Source: an uncultured Eubacteriales bacterium (lineage in GTDB: Bacteria > Bacillota > Clostridia > Oscillospirales > Oscillospiraceae). From it: a stretch of 31,610 nt of DNA. The stretch lies in the NCBI GenBank assembly GCA_900547405.1, contig URGL01000025.1, positions 1-31,610 of the forward strand, read 5' to 3'. Shown here piece after piece: positions 1 through 7,958 of the stretch. The translations under genes and the position numbers were made by a program. Each line of letters begins with the position of its first letter. Position 1 is the stretch's first letter. The notes below the pieces were generated by a model, which saw nothing but the letters and a program-made list of their open reading frames with translations, did no database searches and was not told where the DNA came from.

Positions 1-1454
1 CGGAGGAAACCAAGCCTACGGAGGAAACCAAGCCTACGGAGGAAACCAAGCCTACGGAGGAAACCAAGCCTACCGAGGAGACCAAACCCACGGAAGAAAC
101 GAAACCCACGGAGAAGCCTACCAAGCCCACGGAAGAACCCACGAAGCCTACCGAGAAGCCCGCGGAAAAGAAGACCCAGAAGGCCCCTACGGTGAAGATC
201 GAGTCTGTGGGCCAGACCCAGGTCATCGTCCGGAAAGTCACCGGCGGCCACGGTACGGCGGAATACGCCTGGGGCTGGAGCAAGGAGGGCCCGGACACGG
301 ATTGGACGGAAAAACGGGTTTTTCTGGACCTGGAGCCTGGGGATACCTATTATTTCTATGCCCGGTTTGCCGGAGATGACCAGTATAAGCCCTCTGAGGC
401 AAGCACGCCCAAGAAGGTGGTCATGACCCAAGAGATGGGAGACATCCAGGTTCGGGATACCACCATGGAGTACAGCGGAAAAATTGCCACCATCCATGTC
501 TCCATCCCCCATGGGGCCAGCATCAGCTACCGGGAGGATGACAGCGGAGATTACGATCTGACGACCTTCCCGGAGTACACCAAGGTGGGCACCTATGAGG
601 TGGGCTACCTGGTGGAAAAACCGGGCTATGAGGACGTTACCGGCACCGTTACGGTGAAAATCACCCCGGCCACCCCCACCATTGCCCTGGAGGGGAAGAC
701 TGTGAACTACACTGGCTACGGCCAGAGCCTGGGCGGTGCGGAGATCACCGGCGTCAACGGGGAGAGCTACCAGGGCGGCGTGACCTATACCTATTATACC
801 GACAGCAAGTGCGCCAAGGGCGCTACCACCGACGCACCCAAGGAGCCGGGTACTTATTACGTAAAGGCCTCTATCCGGGCCACCGGCAACTACACGGCGG
901 CGGAAAGCAACCCGGCGAAATTTGTCATCCGCAAGGCCTCCTCCACCGCTGAGACCACCAAGCCCACCCAATCGACTAAACCCACCGCATCTACCCAGCC
1001 CACCCAGGCCAGCGGCACCACCTACACCATTACGGCCACGGCAGGCACCGGCGGCAGCCTGGAGCCCAGCGGCCAGGTAGCCGCCGCCAAGGGAAAAAGC
1101 ATCAGCTTCACCGCCAAGCCGGAAGACGGCTTCGTGGTGGACGACGTGAAGGTAGACGGCAAGAGCATGGGCTCCGTAGGCGTGTATACCTTCCGGGATG
1201 TCCAGGCCGGGCACACCATCGAGGTCACCTTCCGCCGCACCGTGGCGGAGACCACGGCCCCCACGGAGCCCTCTACGGAGGCGACGACTCTGCCTACGGA
1301 GACGGAGGTGGAGGTCCCCACGGAATCCACAGCCCCTGTGGAGCAAAAACCGGCGAAGAAAAAGATATCCATTGCGGTGCCGATACTGCTGACGGTTCTG
1401 GCCTTCGGCGCCATCGGCGGCGGAATCGTGGTGTATAAGAAGTTTGAAGAATAA
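1..1454 (+). CDS. Surface-anchored repeat protein, 5' end outside window
   Basis: The frame is open from the first bases, so only the C-terminal part of a longer protein is visible; the GTG at 192 is internal, not a real start. The visible part opens with a Thr/Glu/Lys/Pro stalk made of six copies of a six-residue unit (EETKPT and variants), then looser KPT repeats. Next come beta-rich segments resembling bacterial Ig-like or MBG-type repeats, a second Thr/Pro linker, and a segment starting TYTITATAGTGGS that resembles the divergent InlB B-repeat family. The end has a Thr/Glu/Pro-rich linker, a KKK stop, one hydrophobic helix and a KKFEE tail. No LPxTG motif is visible, so anchoring is probably by the transmembrane helix. 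It is probably exported and extends through the wall; ligand unknown. Domain assignments are by eye; the overall class is fairly safe. Confidence 0.8.
   Translation, partial: EETKPTEETKPTEETKPTEETKPTEETKPTEETKPTEKPTKPTEEPTKPTEKPAEKKTQKAPTVKIESVGQTQVIVRKVTGGHGTAEYAWGWSKEGPDTDWTEKRVFLDLEPGDTYYFYARFAGDDQYKPSEASTPKKVVMTQEMGDIQVRDTTMEYSGKIATIHVSIPHGASISYREDDSGDYDLTTFPEYTKVGTYEVGYLVEKPGYEDVTGTVTVKITPATPTIALEGKTVNYTGYGQSLGGAEITGVNGESYQGGVTYTYYTDSKCAKGATTDAPKEPGTYYVKASIRATGNYTAAESNPAKFVIRKASSTAETTKPTQSTKPTASTQPTQASGTTYTITATAGTGGSLEPSGQVAAAKGKSISFTAKPEDGFVVDDVKVDGKSMGSVGVYTFRDVQAGHTIEVTFRRTVAETTAPTEPSTEATTLPTETEVEVPTESTAPVEQKPAKKKISIAVPILLTVLAFGAIGGGIVVYKKFEE
3..110 (+). repeat. Six tandem 18-bp coding repeats (EETKPT)
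   Basis: The unit gaggaaaccaagcctacg is repeated head to tail. The first three copies are identical, the fourth differs by one base, and the last two carry synonymous changes. The array continues beyond the left edge, so copy number cannot be counted. Near identity at the DNA level implies recent expansion or slippage. Confidence 0.92.
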
Positions 1455-1458
1455 CAAT

Positions 1459-1494
1459 CCCTCGCCTTCCCCGTAGGGGAAGGCGAGGGGTTTT
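1459..1494 (+). terminator. Intrinsic terminator of the surface-protein gene
   Basis: A perfect 14-bp stem (1459-1472 with 1476-1489) closes a three-base loop and is followed by G and TTTT. It begins five bases after the stop codon. The convergent capA-like gene ends at 1503, so the hairpin also separates the two transcription units. Confidence 0.88.
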
Positions 1495-1502
1495 ACGGTG
1501 CC

Positions 1503-2504
1503 TTACCAGGGATATTTCGGCGCGGTGCCGTTTCCTTTGAAGGTTCCGTCCAGCTTGGAGATGACCCGGTCGTAGTATTCCGTTCCGGCGTCATAGGGGG
1601 TGGGCTGGAAGTTGTTTCTGGGGGTTTCGCTGCTGATGCAGCAGGGAATCAGAGTCCGGTCGCCCAGGGCCACGGTGCCGTCGGGATACCGGAGGACCTG
1701 CTGCTGGACAATGGCAGTGTCCATGTCCGTAGGGTAGTGATTGCCGCCGAAGCAGAAGTTCCCCAGGCTGTAGTAGATAACGCCGCCTGCGTATTCCGAG
1801 ATCTTCTGGAGCAGGTGGGGGTGGCTTCCGGCGACAATGTGGAAGCCCTGATCAATGAGGGCCTGGCCCAATTTGTCCTGGTCTGCCATGGTGTGGTAGC
1901 TGTTCTCGCTGCCCCAGTGGACCAGGGCCACCAGAACCTGGGCCCCCTGGGCCCGCATTTCTGCTACGGCGGCATCGATGGCAGCATTGTCGGTTTGGAA
2001 AAAGACGGCAAAAATACCGATCTTCAATCCCCGCTCCGTGGTGACGACCTGGGTCCTGTTCTGGCGGACTCCGGTGACTCCGGCGGCAACCAGGGCGCGT
2101 TCCGTCTCGTCAATGCCCTCCGGACCAAAATCACCAATGTGGTTATTGGCCAAGCTCACCACCTCGATGCTGCCTTGACTGAGGATCCCGGCAAAGGCCG
2201 GGGAGCCCATGAGGCAGAAGCCATCCGGCTTGGTCTTGAACCGGCCCTCCCGGAGAACACACTCCAGATTTCCCAGGGTCAGGTCATCGTTTTCAAAATA
2301 CCGGACCACATTTTTCATGGGATAGCCGAGATCTTCTCCGACAATGGCGGCGAAGGAATAGGGGCCATCGGCCATGAGTCCGTCAGAGCCCAGGGCCAGG
2401 TCCCCCACGAAGCTCAGGGTGAAGGTTTCCGGCTCCGGGCTTTCCGCGAAGGCCGTCAGACAGAGCAGGGACAGGGAAACCAGAAGCAGGCATATTCTGC
2501 GCAT
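1503..2504 (-). CDS. CapA-family metallophosphatase-like protein, secreted
   Basis: The product (333 aa) matches the PGA_cap/CapA family, calcineurin-like metallophosphoesterases found in poly-gamma-glutamate synthesis loci and also as stand-alone genes. Visible family motifs in order are FVGDLALG, GNLECVL, LANNHIGDFG, ALVHWGSE, GSHPH and YSLGNF, which supply the expected metal-binding Asp, Asn and His residues. I start it at the ATG at 2504 because AGGAGG lies at 2511-2516, and from there the protein opens with a clear signal peptide (MRR, a hydrophobic Leu-rich core, then AFAES); the longer frame to 2540 would bury it. It lies downstream of typA behind a terminator; a weak TTGATT-17-TAAGAT (2568-2596) could be its own promoter. 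No capB/capC neighbours are present, so polyglutamate synthesis is not implied. It probably acts outside the membrane; substrate unknown. Confidence 0.86.
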   Translation of the reverse strand: MRRICLLLVSLSLLCLTAFAESPEPETFTLSFVGDLALGSDGLMADGPYSFAAIVGEDLGYPMKNVVRYFENDDLTLGNLECVLREGRFKTKPDGFCLMGSPAFAGILSQGSIEVVSLANNHIGDFGPEGIDETERALVAAGVTGVRQNRTQVVTTERGLKIGIFAVFFQTDNAAIDAAVAEMRAQGAQVLVALVHWGSENSYHTMADQDKLGQALIDQGFHIVAGSHPHLLQKISEYAGGVIYYSLGNFCFGGNHYPTDMDTAIVQQQVLRYPDGTVALGDRTLIPCCISSETPRNNFQPTPYDAGTEYYDRVISKLDGTFKGNGTAPKYPW

Positions 2505-2525
2505 AGAAGACCTCCTGTGCGATAG

Positions 2526-2589
2526 GAATAAAAAGGACACGGTCCCTTGGAAGATAGGCTTTCACCTATCTTACCATAGGGACCGTGTC
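2526..2589 (-). terminator. Intrinsic terminator of typA
   Basis: On the minus strand a long hairpin (outer arms 2577-2589 and 2536-2548, inner arms AAGATAGG/CCTATCTT) is followed by CCTTTTTATT. It lies 28 bases past the typA stop and upstream of the capA-like gene. Confidence 0.88.
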
Positions 2590-2617
2590 GAATCAAGAGG
2601 GGGAAAGGGGAATTCCC

Positions 2618-4447
2618 TTACTCCTGTGCACGTTTTTTCATCAGGTTCCGCATCCGCAGGGCGTGATCCAGCTCCCGCTTGCGGATCCGCAGGCTCTTGG
2701 GGGTGCACTCCAGAAGCTCATCGTCGGCCAGGAATTCCAGGCACTGCTCCAGGGACATGACCTTGGGGGGCGTTAAGCGCAGGGCCTCGTCGGAACCGGC
2801 GGCACGCATATTGGTCAGCTGCTTCTTCTTGCAGACGTTGACGGTCATATCCTCGTTCCGGCTGCACACGCCCACAACCATGCCGGCATAGACCGGGGTA
2901 CCGGCGCCAATGAACAGCTGACCACGCTCCTGAGCGTTGAAGAGGCCATAGGAGCAGGCCTCGCCGGACTCAAAGGCAATGAGGGAGCCGACCTGACGGC
3001 GCTCGATCTCGCCCTTCATGGGGGCATAGGAATCCAGCACGGAGGACATGATGCCCTCGCCCCGGGTGTCGGTCAGGAACTCGTTCCGGTAGCCGAAGAG
3101 GCCCCGGGAGGGAACCAGGAACTCCAGACGGTAGCGGCTGCCTATGGGGGTCATGCCCAGCAGATCACCCTTTCGCTTGCCCATCTTCTCGATGACGGCA
3201 CCCATGCTCTCTTCGGGCACGTCGGCCACCATCCGCTCGATGGGCTCACAGAGCTTGCCGTCGATCTCCTTGGTCAGCACACGGGGGGTGGACACGGAGA
3301 ATTCGTAGCCCTCCCGGCGCATGGTCTCCATGAGAATGGACAGGTGCATCTCGCCGCGGCCGGCCACGTTGAAGGCATCGGTGCCCTGCTCGGTAACATG
3401 GAGGGAAACGTCCTTCAGAAGCTCCTTCTCCAGGCGCTCCCGCAGGTTCCGGGAGGTGACGAACTTGCCTTCCTTACCGGCGAAGGGGGAATCGTTGACG
3501 GCAAAGGTCATCTCGATGGTGGGATCGGAGATCTTTACAAAGGGCAGAGGCTCCACCAGGTTGGGGTCGCAGAGGGTGCGGCCGATGGTGATGTCTGCCA
3601 TGCCGGACAGGGCCACGATCTCACCGGCACTGGCCTGCTGCACAGGGACCTTGGCCAGACCGTCGAAGGTATACAGGGCAACGACCTTGCCCTTTGTCTT
3701 GTGGTCGGGGTCGTGGTAGTCGCAGATGGCGACCTCCTGGTTGACCTTGATGGTGCCCCGCTCGATGCGGCCTACGGCGATGCGGCCCACATACTCGTTG
3801 TAGTCGATGGAGGAGACCAGCAGCTGCAAAGGTGCGTTTTCGTCACCGGTGGGGGGATCGATATACTTGATGATGGTTTCGAACAGAGGGGTCAGATCCT
3901 TGCCCTGCTCGTCAGGACCGTAGGAGGCAGTGCCCTGGCGGCCGGAGCAGAAGATGGTGGGGGAATTGAACTGCTCGTCGGTAGCGTCCAGGTCCAGCAG
4001 CAGCTCCAGCACCTCGTCCATGACTTCGTGGACACGGGCATCGGGCTTATCGACCTTGTTCACGGCTACGATGACCTTGTGGCCCAGCTCCAGGGCCTTC
4101 TGCAGCACGAAGCGGGTCTGGGGCATGGGGCCCTCGGCAGCGTCTACCAGCAGGATAACGCCGTTGACCATCTTCAGGATCCGCTCTACCTCGCCGCTAA
4201 AGTCGGCGTGGCCCGGAGTATCCACAATGTTGATTTTGTAATCTTTATAGTGTACGGAAGTGTTTTTTGCCAGAATGGTGATGCCCCGCTCCCGCTCCAG
4301 ATCGCCGGAGTCCATGACCCGATCCACAGTGGCCTGATTTTCCCGATAGATGCCGCCCTGCTTCAGCATTTCGTCAACCAGGGTGGTCTTACCGTGGTCA
4401 ACGTGGGCGATGATGGCAATATTTCTGATTTTGTCCTGAGATGCCAT
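2618..4447 (-). CDS. typA: Ribosome-associated GTPase TypA/BipA
   Basis: A 609-residue translational GTPase of normal length for the family. The N-terminal GTPase domain shows the P loop AHVDHGKTT, the RGITI switch, DTPGHADF and NKVDKPDA. An EF-Tu-like domain II, an EF-G-like domain and the specific BipA C-terminal domain (GLFGYRNEFLTDTRGEG region) follow. BipA binds the 70S ribosome near the A site and assists 50S assembly and stress or low-temperature growth; it is cytoplasmic. The ATG at 4447 has AAGGAG upstream. It is transcribed away from groESL with a TTGCAA-17-TATATT promoter of its own and ends in a strong terminator, so it appears monocistronic. Confidence 0.97.
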   Translation of the reverse strand: MASQDKIRNIAIIAHVDHGKTTLVDEMLKQGGIYRENQATVDRVMDSGDLERERGITILAKNTSVHYKDYKINIVDTPGHADFSGEVERILKMVNGVILLVDAAEGPMPQTRFVLQKALELGHKVIVAVNKVDKPDARVHEVMDEVLELLLDLDATDEQFNSPTIFCSGRQGTASYGPDEQGKDLTPLFETIIKYIDPPTGDENAPLQLLVSSIDYNEYVGRIAVGRIERGTIKVNQEVAICDYHDPDHKTKGKVVALYTFDGLAKVPVQQASAGEIVALSGMADITIGRTLCDPNLVEPLPFVKISDPTIEMTFAVNDSPFAGKEGKFVTSRNLRERLEKELLKDVSLHVTEQGTDAFNVAGRGEMHLSILMETMRREGYEFSVSTPRVLTKEIDGKLCEPIERMVADVPEESMGAVIEKMGKRKGDLLGMTPIGSRYRLEFLVPSRGLFGYRNEFLTDTRGEGIMSSVLDSYAPMKGEIERRQVGSLIAFESGEACSYGLFNAQERGQLFIGAGTPVYAGMVVGVCSRNEDMTVNVCKKKQLTNMRAAGSDEALRLTPPKVMSLEQCLEFLADDELLECTPKSLRIRKRELDHALRMRNLMKKRAQE

Positions 4448-4450
4448 AAA

Positions 4451-4519
4451 AATGCTCCTTCGTATTTGTGTATATTATCAACTCTCAACATCAAAATATA
4501 CCACAATAGAAGGAGCATT
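4451..4519. repeat. 11-bp inverted repeat spanning typA promoter and ribosome site
   Basis: AATGCTCCTTC at 4451-4461 is the exact reverse complement of GAAGGAGCATT at 4509-4519. The typA-proximal arm is the typA Shine-Dalgarno region itself; the distal arm lies in the promoter spacer. In an mRNA started further upstream the two arms could pair and hide the ribosome site. Confidence 0.7.
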
Positions 4520-4523
4520 GCAA
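4495..4523 (-). promoter_or_regulatory. Predicted typA sigma-A promoter
   Basis: On the minus strand TTGCAA (4518-4523) and TATATT (4495-4500) are separated by exactly 17 bases, placing the transcript start near 4488 and a leader of about 40 bases before the typA ATG. An 11-bp inverted repeat straddles it (arms 4451-4461 and 4509-4519). Confidence 0.65.
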
Positions 4524-4718
4524 TCTTTTTCTGGTTTTTACAATACAAAAGTTCCGGGAATCCGGATGGGGGTTTTCGTGCATGTTGACACGGCCTGAGC
4601 ATTCCTTCCATGGGCGGCCCACTTCTGCCTTTTCTGCCGGAGGGGGCGCCCGCCGGGAAAGGCAGCCGTCCCCGGAAAGGTATTCATAAATTATTTACGG
4701 AAAATGCAAAATTCCCTC

Positions 4719-4747
4719 TTGCTTTTTTGACCTGAGTGGTATATGAT
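4719..4747 (+). promoter_or_regulatory. groESL sigma-A promoter
   Basis: TTGCTT (4719-4724), a 17-base spacer and TATGAT (4742-4747) precede the CIRCE operator, so transcription would begin inside the operator near 4754, the standard arrangement for HrcA control. A competing TTGACC at 4727 has no suitable -10 at normal spacing. The rest of the typA-groES gap (about 4524-4718) shows no gene and no feature I can support. Confidence 0.75.
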
Positions 4748-4750
4748 ATC

Positions 4751-4777
4751 TTAGCACTCGGAAAGAATGAGTGCTAA
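4751..4777. promoter_or_regulatory. CIRCE heat-shock operator (HrcA site)
   Basis: TTAGCACTC, nine bases, GAGTGCTAA: a perfect match to the CIRCE consensus, with nine-base inverted arms at 4751-4759 and 4769-4777. It implies that the groESL operon is repressed by HrcA, whose gene is not in this window. A small CGGGG/CCCCG hairpin (4794-4808) follows in the leader. Confidence 0.97.
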
Positions 4778-4841
4778 TACCGTAGATAATCGCCGGGGGC
4801 TGTCCCCGACAGTCTAAATACGTTTGTATGGAGGAATCACT

Positions 4842-5117
4842 ATGAAGTTGAAGCCTATGGCAGACAACATTCTGCTGAAAGCCCACGAAGAGAAGGAGAC
4901 CACCGTCTCCGGTATCATCCTTGCCACCAGCAACAAGGAGAAGCCCGCTATTTATGAGGTCGTCTCCGTTGGCCCCGGCACCAAGGACGTGACCATGACC
5001 GTCTCCGTGGGAGACAAGGTGGTGGTCGGCAAGTTCACCGGCACCGACCTGACCCTGGACAAGGAAGAGTACAAATTCGTCAAGCAGGATGATATCCTTG
5101 CAATCGTGACCGACTAA
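4842..5117 (+). CDS. groES: Co-chaperonin GroES
   Basis: A 91-residue GroES of typical size for the Hsp10 family, which forms the seven-membered lid on GroEL. The family pattern KLKPMADNILLK at the N terminus, the mobile loop around TTVSGIIL (residues 22-29) and the late EYKFVKQDDILAIV segment are all present. I place the start at the ATG at 4842 because GGAGG lies seven to eleven bases upstream and the protein then begins as homologues do; the ATG at 4824 adds six residues without a ribosome site. It is the first gene of the CIRCE-controlled operon, 14 bases ahead of groEL. Confidence 0.97.
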   Translation: MKLKPMADNILLKAHEEKETTVSGIILATSNKEKPAIYEVVSVGPGTKDVTMTVSVGDKVVVGKFTGTDLTLDKEEYKFVKQDDILAIVTD

Positions 5118-5131
5118 GGAGGAAATGAATC

Positions 5132-6766
5132 ATGGCTAAGATGATCGTTTATGGCGAGGAAGCCAGAAAGAAGCTGCAGTCCGGTATCGACCAGTTGGCC
5201 GACACCGTTAAGGTTACCCTGGGCCCCAAGGGCCGCAATGTGGTCCTGGGCAAGAAGTACGGTTCTCCTCTGATCACCAACGACGGTGTGACCATCGCCA
5301 AGGAGATCGAGCTGGAGGACGCTTTTGAGAACATGGGCGCTCAGCTCATCCGGGAAGTCGCCACCAAGACCAACGATGTGGCCGGCGATGGCACCACCAC
5401 CGCCACCCTGCTGGCCCAGGCCATCACCCGGGAGGGCCTGAAGAACCTGTCCGCCGGTGCCAACCCCATGGTCATGCGCAAGGGCATTGAGAAGGCCGTT
5501 GCCGCTGCCGTAGAGGCCATTAAGGCCAATTCCGTTCCCGTCCACGGCTCCGATGACATTGCCCGTGTCGGCACTGTTTCCTCCGGCGACGAGGCCATCG
5601 GCAAGCTGATCGCCGAGGCTATGGAGAAGGTGGGCACCGAGGGTGTCATCACCATCGAAGAGAGCAAGACCGCCGAAACCGGCCTGGATGTGGTGGAAGG
5701 TATGCAGTTTGACCGGGGCTATATCTCCCCCTACATGGTTACCGATACCGACAAGATGGAAGCTGTCCTGGATGATGCTTACCTGCTGATCACCGATAAG
5801 AAGATCTCCAACATCCAGGAGATCCTGCCCATCCTGGAGCCCGTTGTCAAGTCCGGCCGGAAGCTCATCATCATCGCTGAGGATGTGGAGGGCGATGCCC
5901 TGGCTACGTTGCTGCTGAACCGTCTGCAGGGCCGCTTCAATGTGGTCTGCGTCAAGGCCCCCGGCTTCGGCGACCGCAGAAAGGAAATGCTGCAGGATAT
6001 CGCTGTCCTGACCGGCGGCACCGTGATCTCCAGCACCCTGAATATGGAGCTGAGTGATGCCCAGATGACCGACCTGGGCCACTGCCGTCAGGTGGTTGTC
6101 ACCAAGGACACCACCACCATCGTGGACGGCGACGGCACCGAGGATGCCATCAAGGAGCGCGCCCACATGATCCGTTCCGCCATTGCCACCACCACCTCCG
6201 ATTACGACCGTGAGAAGCTCCAGGAGCGCCTGGCAAAGCTCTCCGGCGGCGTGGCTGTCATCAAGGTGGGTGCTCAGACCGAGGTCGCCATGAAGGAGCA
6301 GAAGCTCCGTGTGGAGGACGCTCTGAACGCTACCCGTGCCGCTGTGGAAGAGGGCATCGTGGCCGGCGGCGGTACCGCCCAGGTCAATGCCATCGAGGCT
6401 GTGGATAAGCTGATCGCCACCCTCCACGGCGACGAGAAGACCGGTGCCCGGATCATCGCCACCGCGCTGCAGGCTCCTATCCGTCAGATCGCCCAGAACG
6501 CCGGTGTGGACGGCTCCGTGGTCTACGAGAAGATCCGCAATTCCGGAAAGGTGGGCTACGGCTACAACGCCTACACTGAGGAGTATGTGGACATGATCCC
6601 CGCCGGTATCGTGGATCCCACCAAGGTGACCCGCTCCAGCCTGGAGAATGCCGCCTCCATCGCCTCCTGTGTGCTGACCACCGAGAGCCTGGTTGTGGAT
6701 AAGCCAGATCCCGCTGCCGATGCCGCAGCCGCTGCTGCTGCCGGCCAGGCTGGCGGAATGTACTAA
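5132..6766 (+). CDS. groEL: Chaperonin GroEL
   Basis: A complete 544-residue GroEL (Hsp60), the ATP-driven folding chamber that works with GroES in the cytoplasm. It carries the nucleotide-binding TLGPKGRNV and NDGVTI and the VAGDGTTTATLLAQ signature with its catalytic Asp, and a normal apical domain. The AAxxVEEGIVAGGG signature lies near residue 400. The start has AAGGAGG eight bases upstream. The flexible C-terminal tail is Ala-rich and ends GQAGGMY, with a single GGM in place of the long GGM repeat of many bacteria. It is co-transcribed with groES and terminated by the hairpin at 6782. Confidence 0.98.
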   Translation: MAKMIVYGEEARKKLQSGIDQLADTVKVTLGPKGRNVVLGKKYGSPLITNDGVTIAKEIELEDAFENMGAQLIREVATKTNDVAGDGTTTATLLAQAITREGLKNLSAGANPMVMRKGIEKAVAAAVEAIKANSVPVHGSDDIARVGTVSSGDEAIGKLIAEAMEKVGTEGVITIEESKTAETGLDVVEGMQFDRGYISPYMVTDTDKMEAVLDDAYLLITDKKISNIQEILPILEPVVKSGRKLIIIAEDVEGDALATLLLNRLQGRFNVVCVKAPGFGDRRKEMLQDIAVLTGGTVISSTLNMELSDAQMTDLGHCRQVVVTKDTTTIVDGDGTEDAIKERAHMIRSAIATTTSDYDREKLQERLAKLSGGVAVIKVGAQTEVAMKEQKLRVEDALNATRAAVEEGIVAGGGTAQVNAIEAVDKLIATLHGDEKTGARIIATALQAPIRQIAQNAGVDGSVVYEKIRNSGKVGYGYNAYTEEYVDMIPAGIVDPTKVTRSSLENAASIASCVLTTESLVVDKPDPAADAAAAAAAGQAGGMY

Positions 6767-6781
6767 GCCATAGATATTTTG

Positions 6782-6815
6782 ACGCCGTCCCCGGTTTTTC
6801 GGGGACGGCGTTTTC
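6782..6815 (+). terminator. groESL intrinsic terminator
   Basis: An 11-bp perfect stem (6782-6792 with 6801-6811) of sequence ACGCCGTCCCC is followed by TTTTCT. It lies between the convergent groEL and sulfatase-maturase genes. Read on the other strand it lacks a T tract, so it is mainly a groEL terminator. Confidence 0.88.
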
Positions 6816-7945
6816 TATGGTCTTTGCCTTTGCCTGGCTTCTTCCCGGGCTATGCGGAGCATCCGGGGGAGGGCATAGCGGAAGAGGGCCTGGAAGGACG
6901 GGCAGTAATGGTTCTCCGGGACTCCGTCCTGCCAGACCCAGTCGTTTTTGCAGCCGCCGCGGCAGAGACGGCCCCACTGGCAGGCGCGGCATTTTTCCGG
7001 AGGACGGGCGCCCAGGTCCAGAAACCGCCGGTAATCCGCCCCGGAACGAAGGGCCTCCAGAGGACCGGAATCCAGGGTGCCCAGCTTCCACTGGTCCAGC
7101 ACATAAAAGTCGCAGGGGTACAGGCTTCCGTCGGCCTCGGCGACGAAGTAGCCGCCGCAGCGGCCGCAGGTGGCACAGGTGCTGGTGCTGTCCCCCAGAA
7201 GCATGTGGATATAGTCGTCAAACAGCCGGATGCTGCGGTAGTGTCCCGTCTCCCAGTCCCGATACCACAGGTCGAAGAGCTGGCAAAGGAATTTTCCGTA
7301 GGCTGAGGGTGTCAGGGACCAGGGCCGCCCGCCCCGGGGCTCTCCAATAGGATCCAGGCAGGCAATGAACTGGATGTAGTCAAAGCCCAGCCGTTTCAGA
7401 GCCTCATAGGCCTTCTTCGGGTGCCGGGCGCACTGACCCGTCACCACGCACAGGGCATTGACGTCTACCCGGTACCGCTTCAGCAGCTCCAGGGCGGCCA
7501 TACAGCTGCCCCAGGTTTCCCCTCCCTGGGGATCTACACGCCAGGCATTGTGATTTTCCCGATAGCCGTCCAGAGAGAGGCCAACCAAAAAGCCTTCCCG
7601 CTGGAAGAAGGCGGCCCAATCCTCGGTCAGAAGGGTGCCGTTGGTCTGAATGGAGAAGGCGAGCTTTACCTTCGGCGGCTGCTTGGCCCTGGCGCAGGCG
7701 GTAAAGGCCTCAAAAAAGGGGAGCCCTGCCACTGTGGGCTCGCCGCCCTGGAAGGTGAAGGTCACCGTGCCTCCGGGCTCCGATGCCTCAAAGGCCCTGT
7801 CAATGAGCTTTTCCGCCGTGGCACTGTCCATCCGGCCCATGCAGGCCTGCTCCCGGTTCTGAGCCTCGTCCTCATAAAAGCAGTACCGGCACCGCAGATT
7901 GCAGGCGCTGGAGGCGGGCTTGATGAGAAAATTCACAAATCGCAT
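6815..7945 (-). CDS. Anaerobic sulfatase-maturating radical SAM enzyme (anSME)
   Basis: A 376-residue radical SAM/SPASM protein. Cys15, Cys19 and Cys22 form the CxxxCxxC site for the SAM-binding 4Fe-4S cluster, followed by a GGEP motif and a SLDG segment. The C-terminal third has the SPASM cysteines (CATCGRCGGYF, YPCDFYVLD, CRACQWGRLCRGGCKND, YCPS). The YPCDFYVLD motif and overall length fit anSME, which oxidises the active-site Cys or Ser of a sulfatase to formylglycine in the cytoplasm without oxygen. I start at the ATG at 7945 because AAGGAG lies nine bases upstream; the frame continues to 7984 but would overlap the regulator. It follows that regulator by 13 bases, so the two are one operon. 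The sulfatase at 9166-10524 is the obvious substrate. Confidence 0.93.
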   Translation of the reverse strand: MRFVNFLIKPASSACNLRCRYCFYEDEAQNREQACMGRMDSATAEKLIDRAFEASEPGGTVTFTFQGGEPTVAGLPFFEAFTACARAKQPPKVKLAFSIQTNGTLLTEDWAAFFQREGFLVGLSLDGYRENHNAWRVDPQGGETWGSCMAALELLKRYRVDVNALCVVTGQCARHPKKAYEALKRLGFDYIQFIACLDPIGEPRGGRPWSLTPSAYGKFLCQLFDLWYRDWETGHYRSIRLFDDYIHMLLGDSTSTCATCGRCGGYFVAEADGSLYPCDFYVLDQWKLGTLDSGPLEALRSGADYRRFLDLGARPPEKCRACQWGRLCRGGCKNDWVWQDGVPENHYCPSFQALFRYALPRMLRIAREEARQRQRP

Positions 7946-7958
7946 GTTGGGATTCTCC

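Noticed and set aside
3344..4588. 414-codon open frame antisense to typA
   Set aside because: It mirrors typA and runs across the typA promoter; no domain is visible.
5114..6427. 437-codon open frame antisense to groEL
   Set aside because: It is a codon-bias shadow of groEL with Gly/Leu/His-rich composition and no ribosome site.
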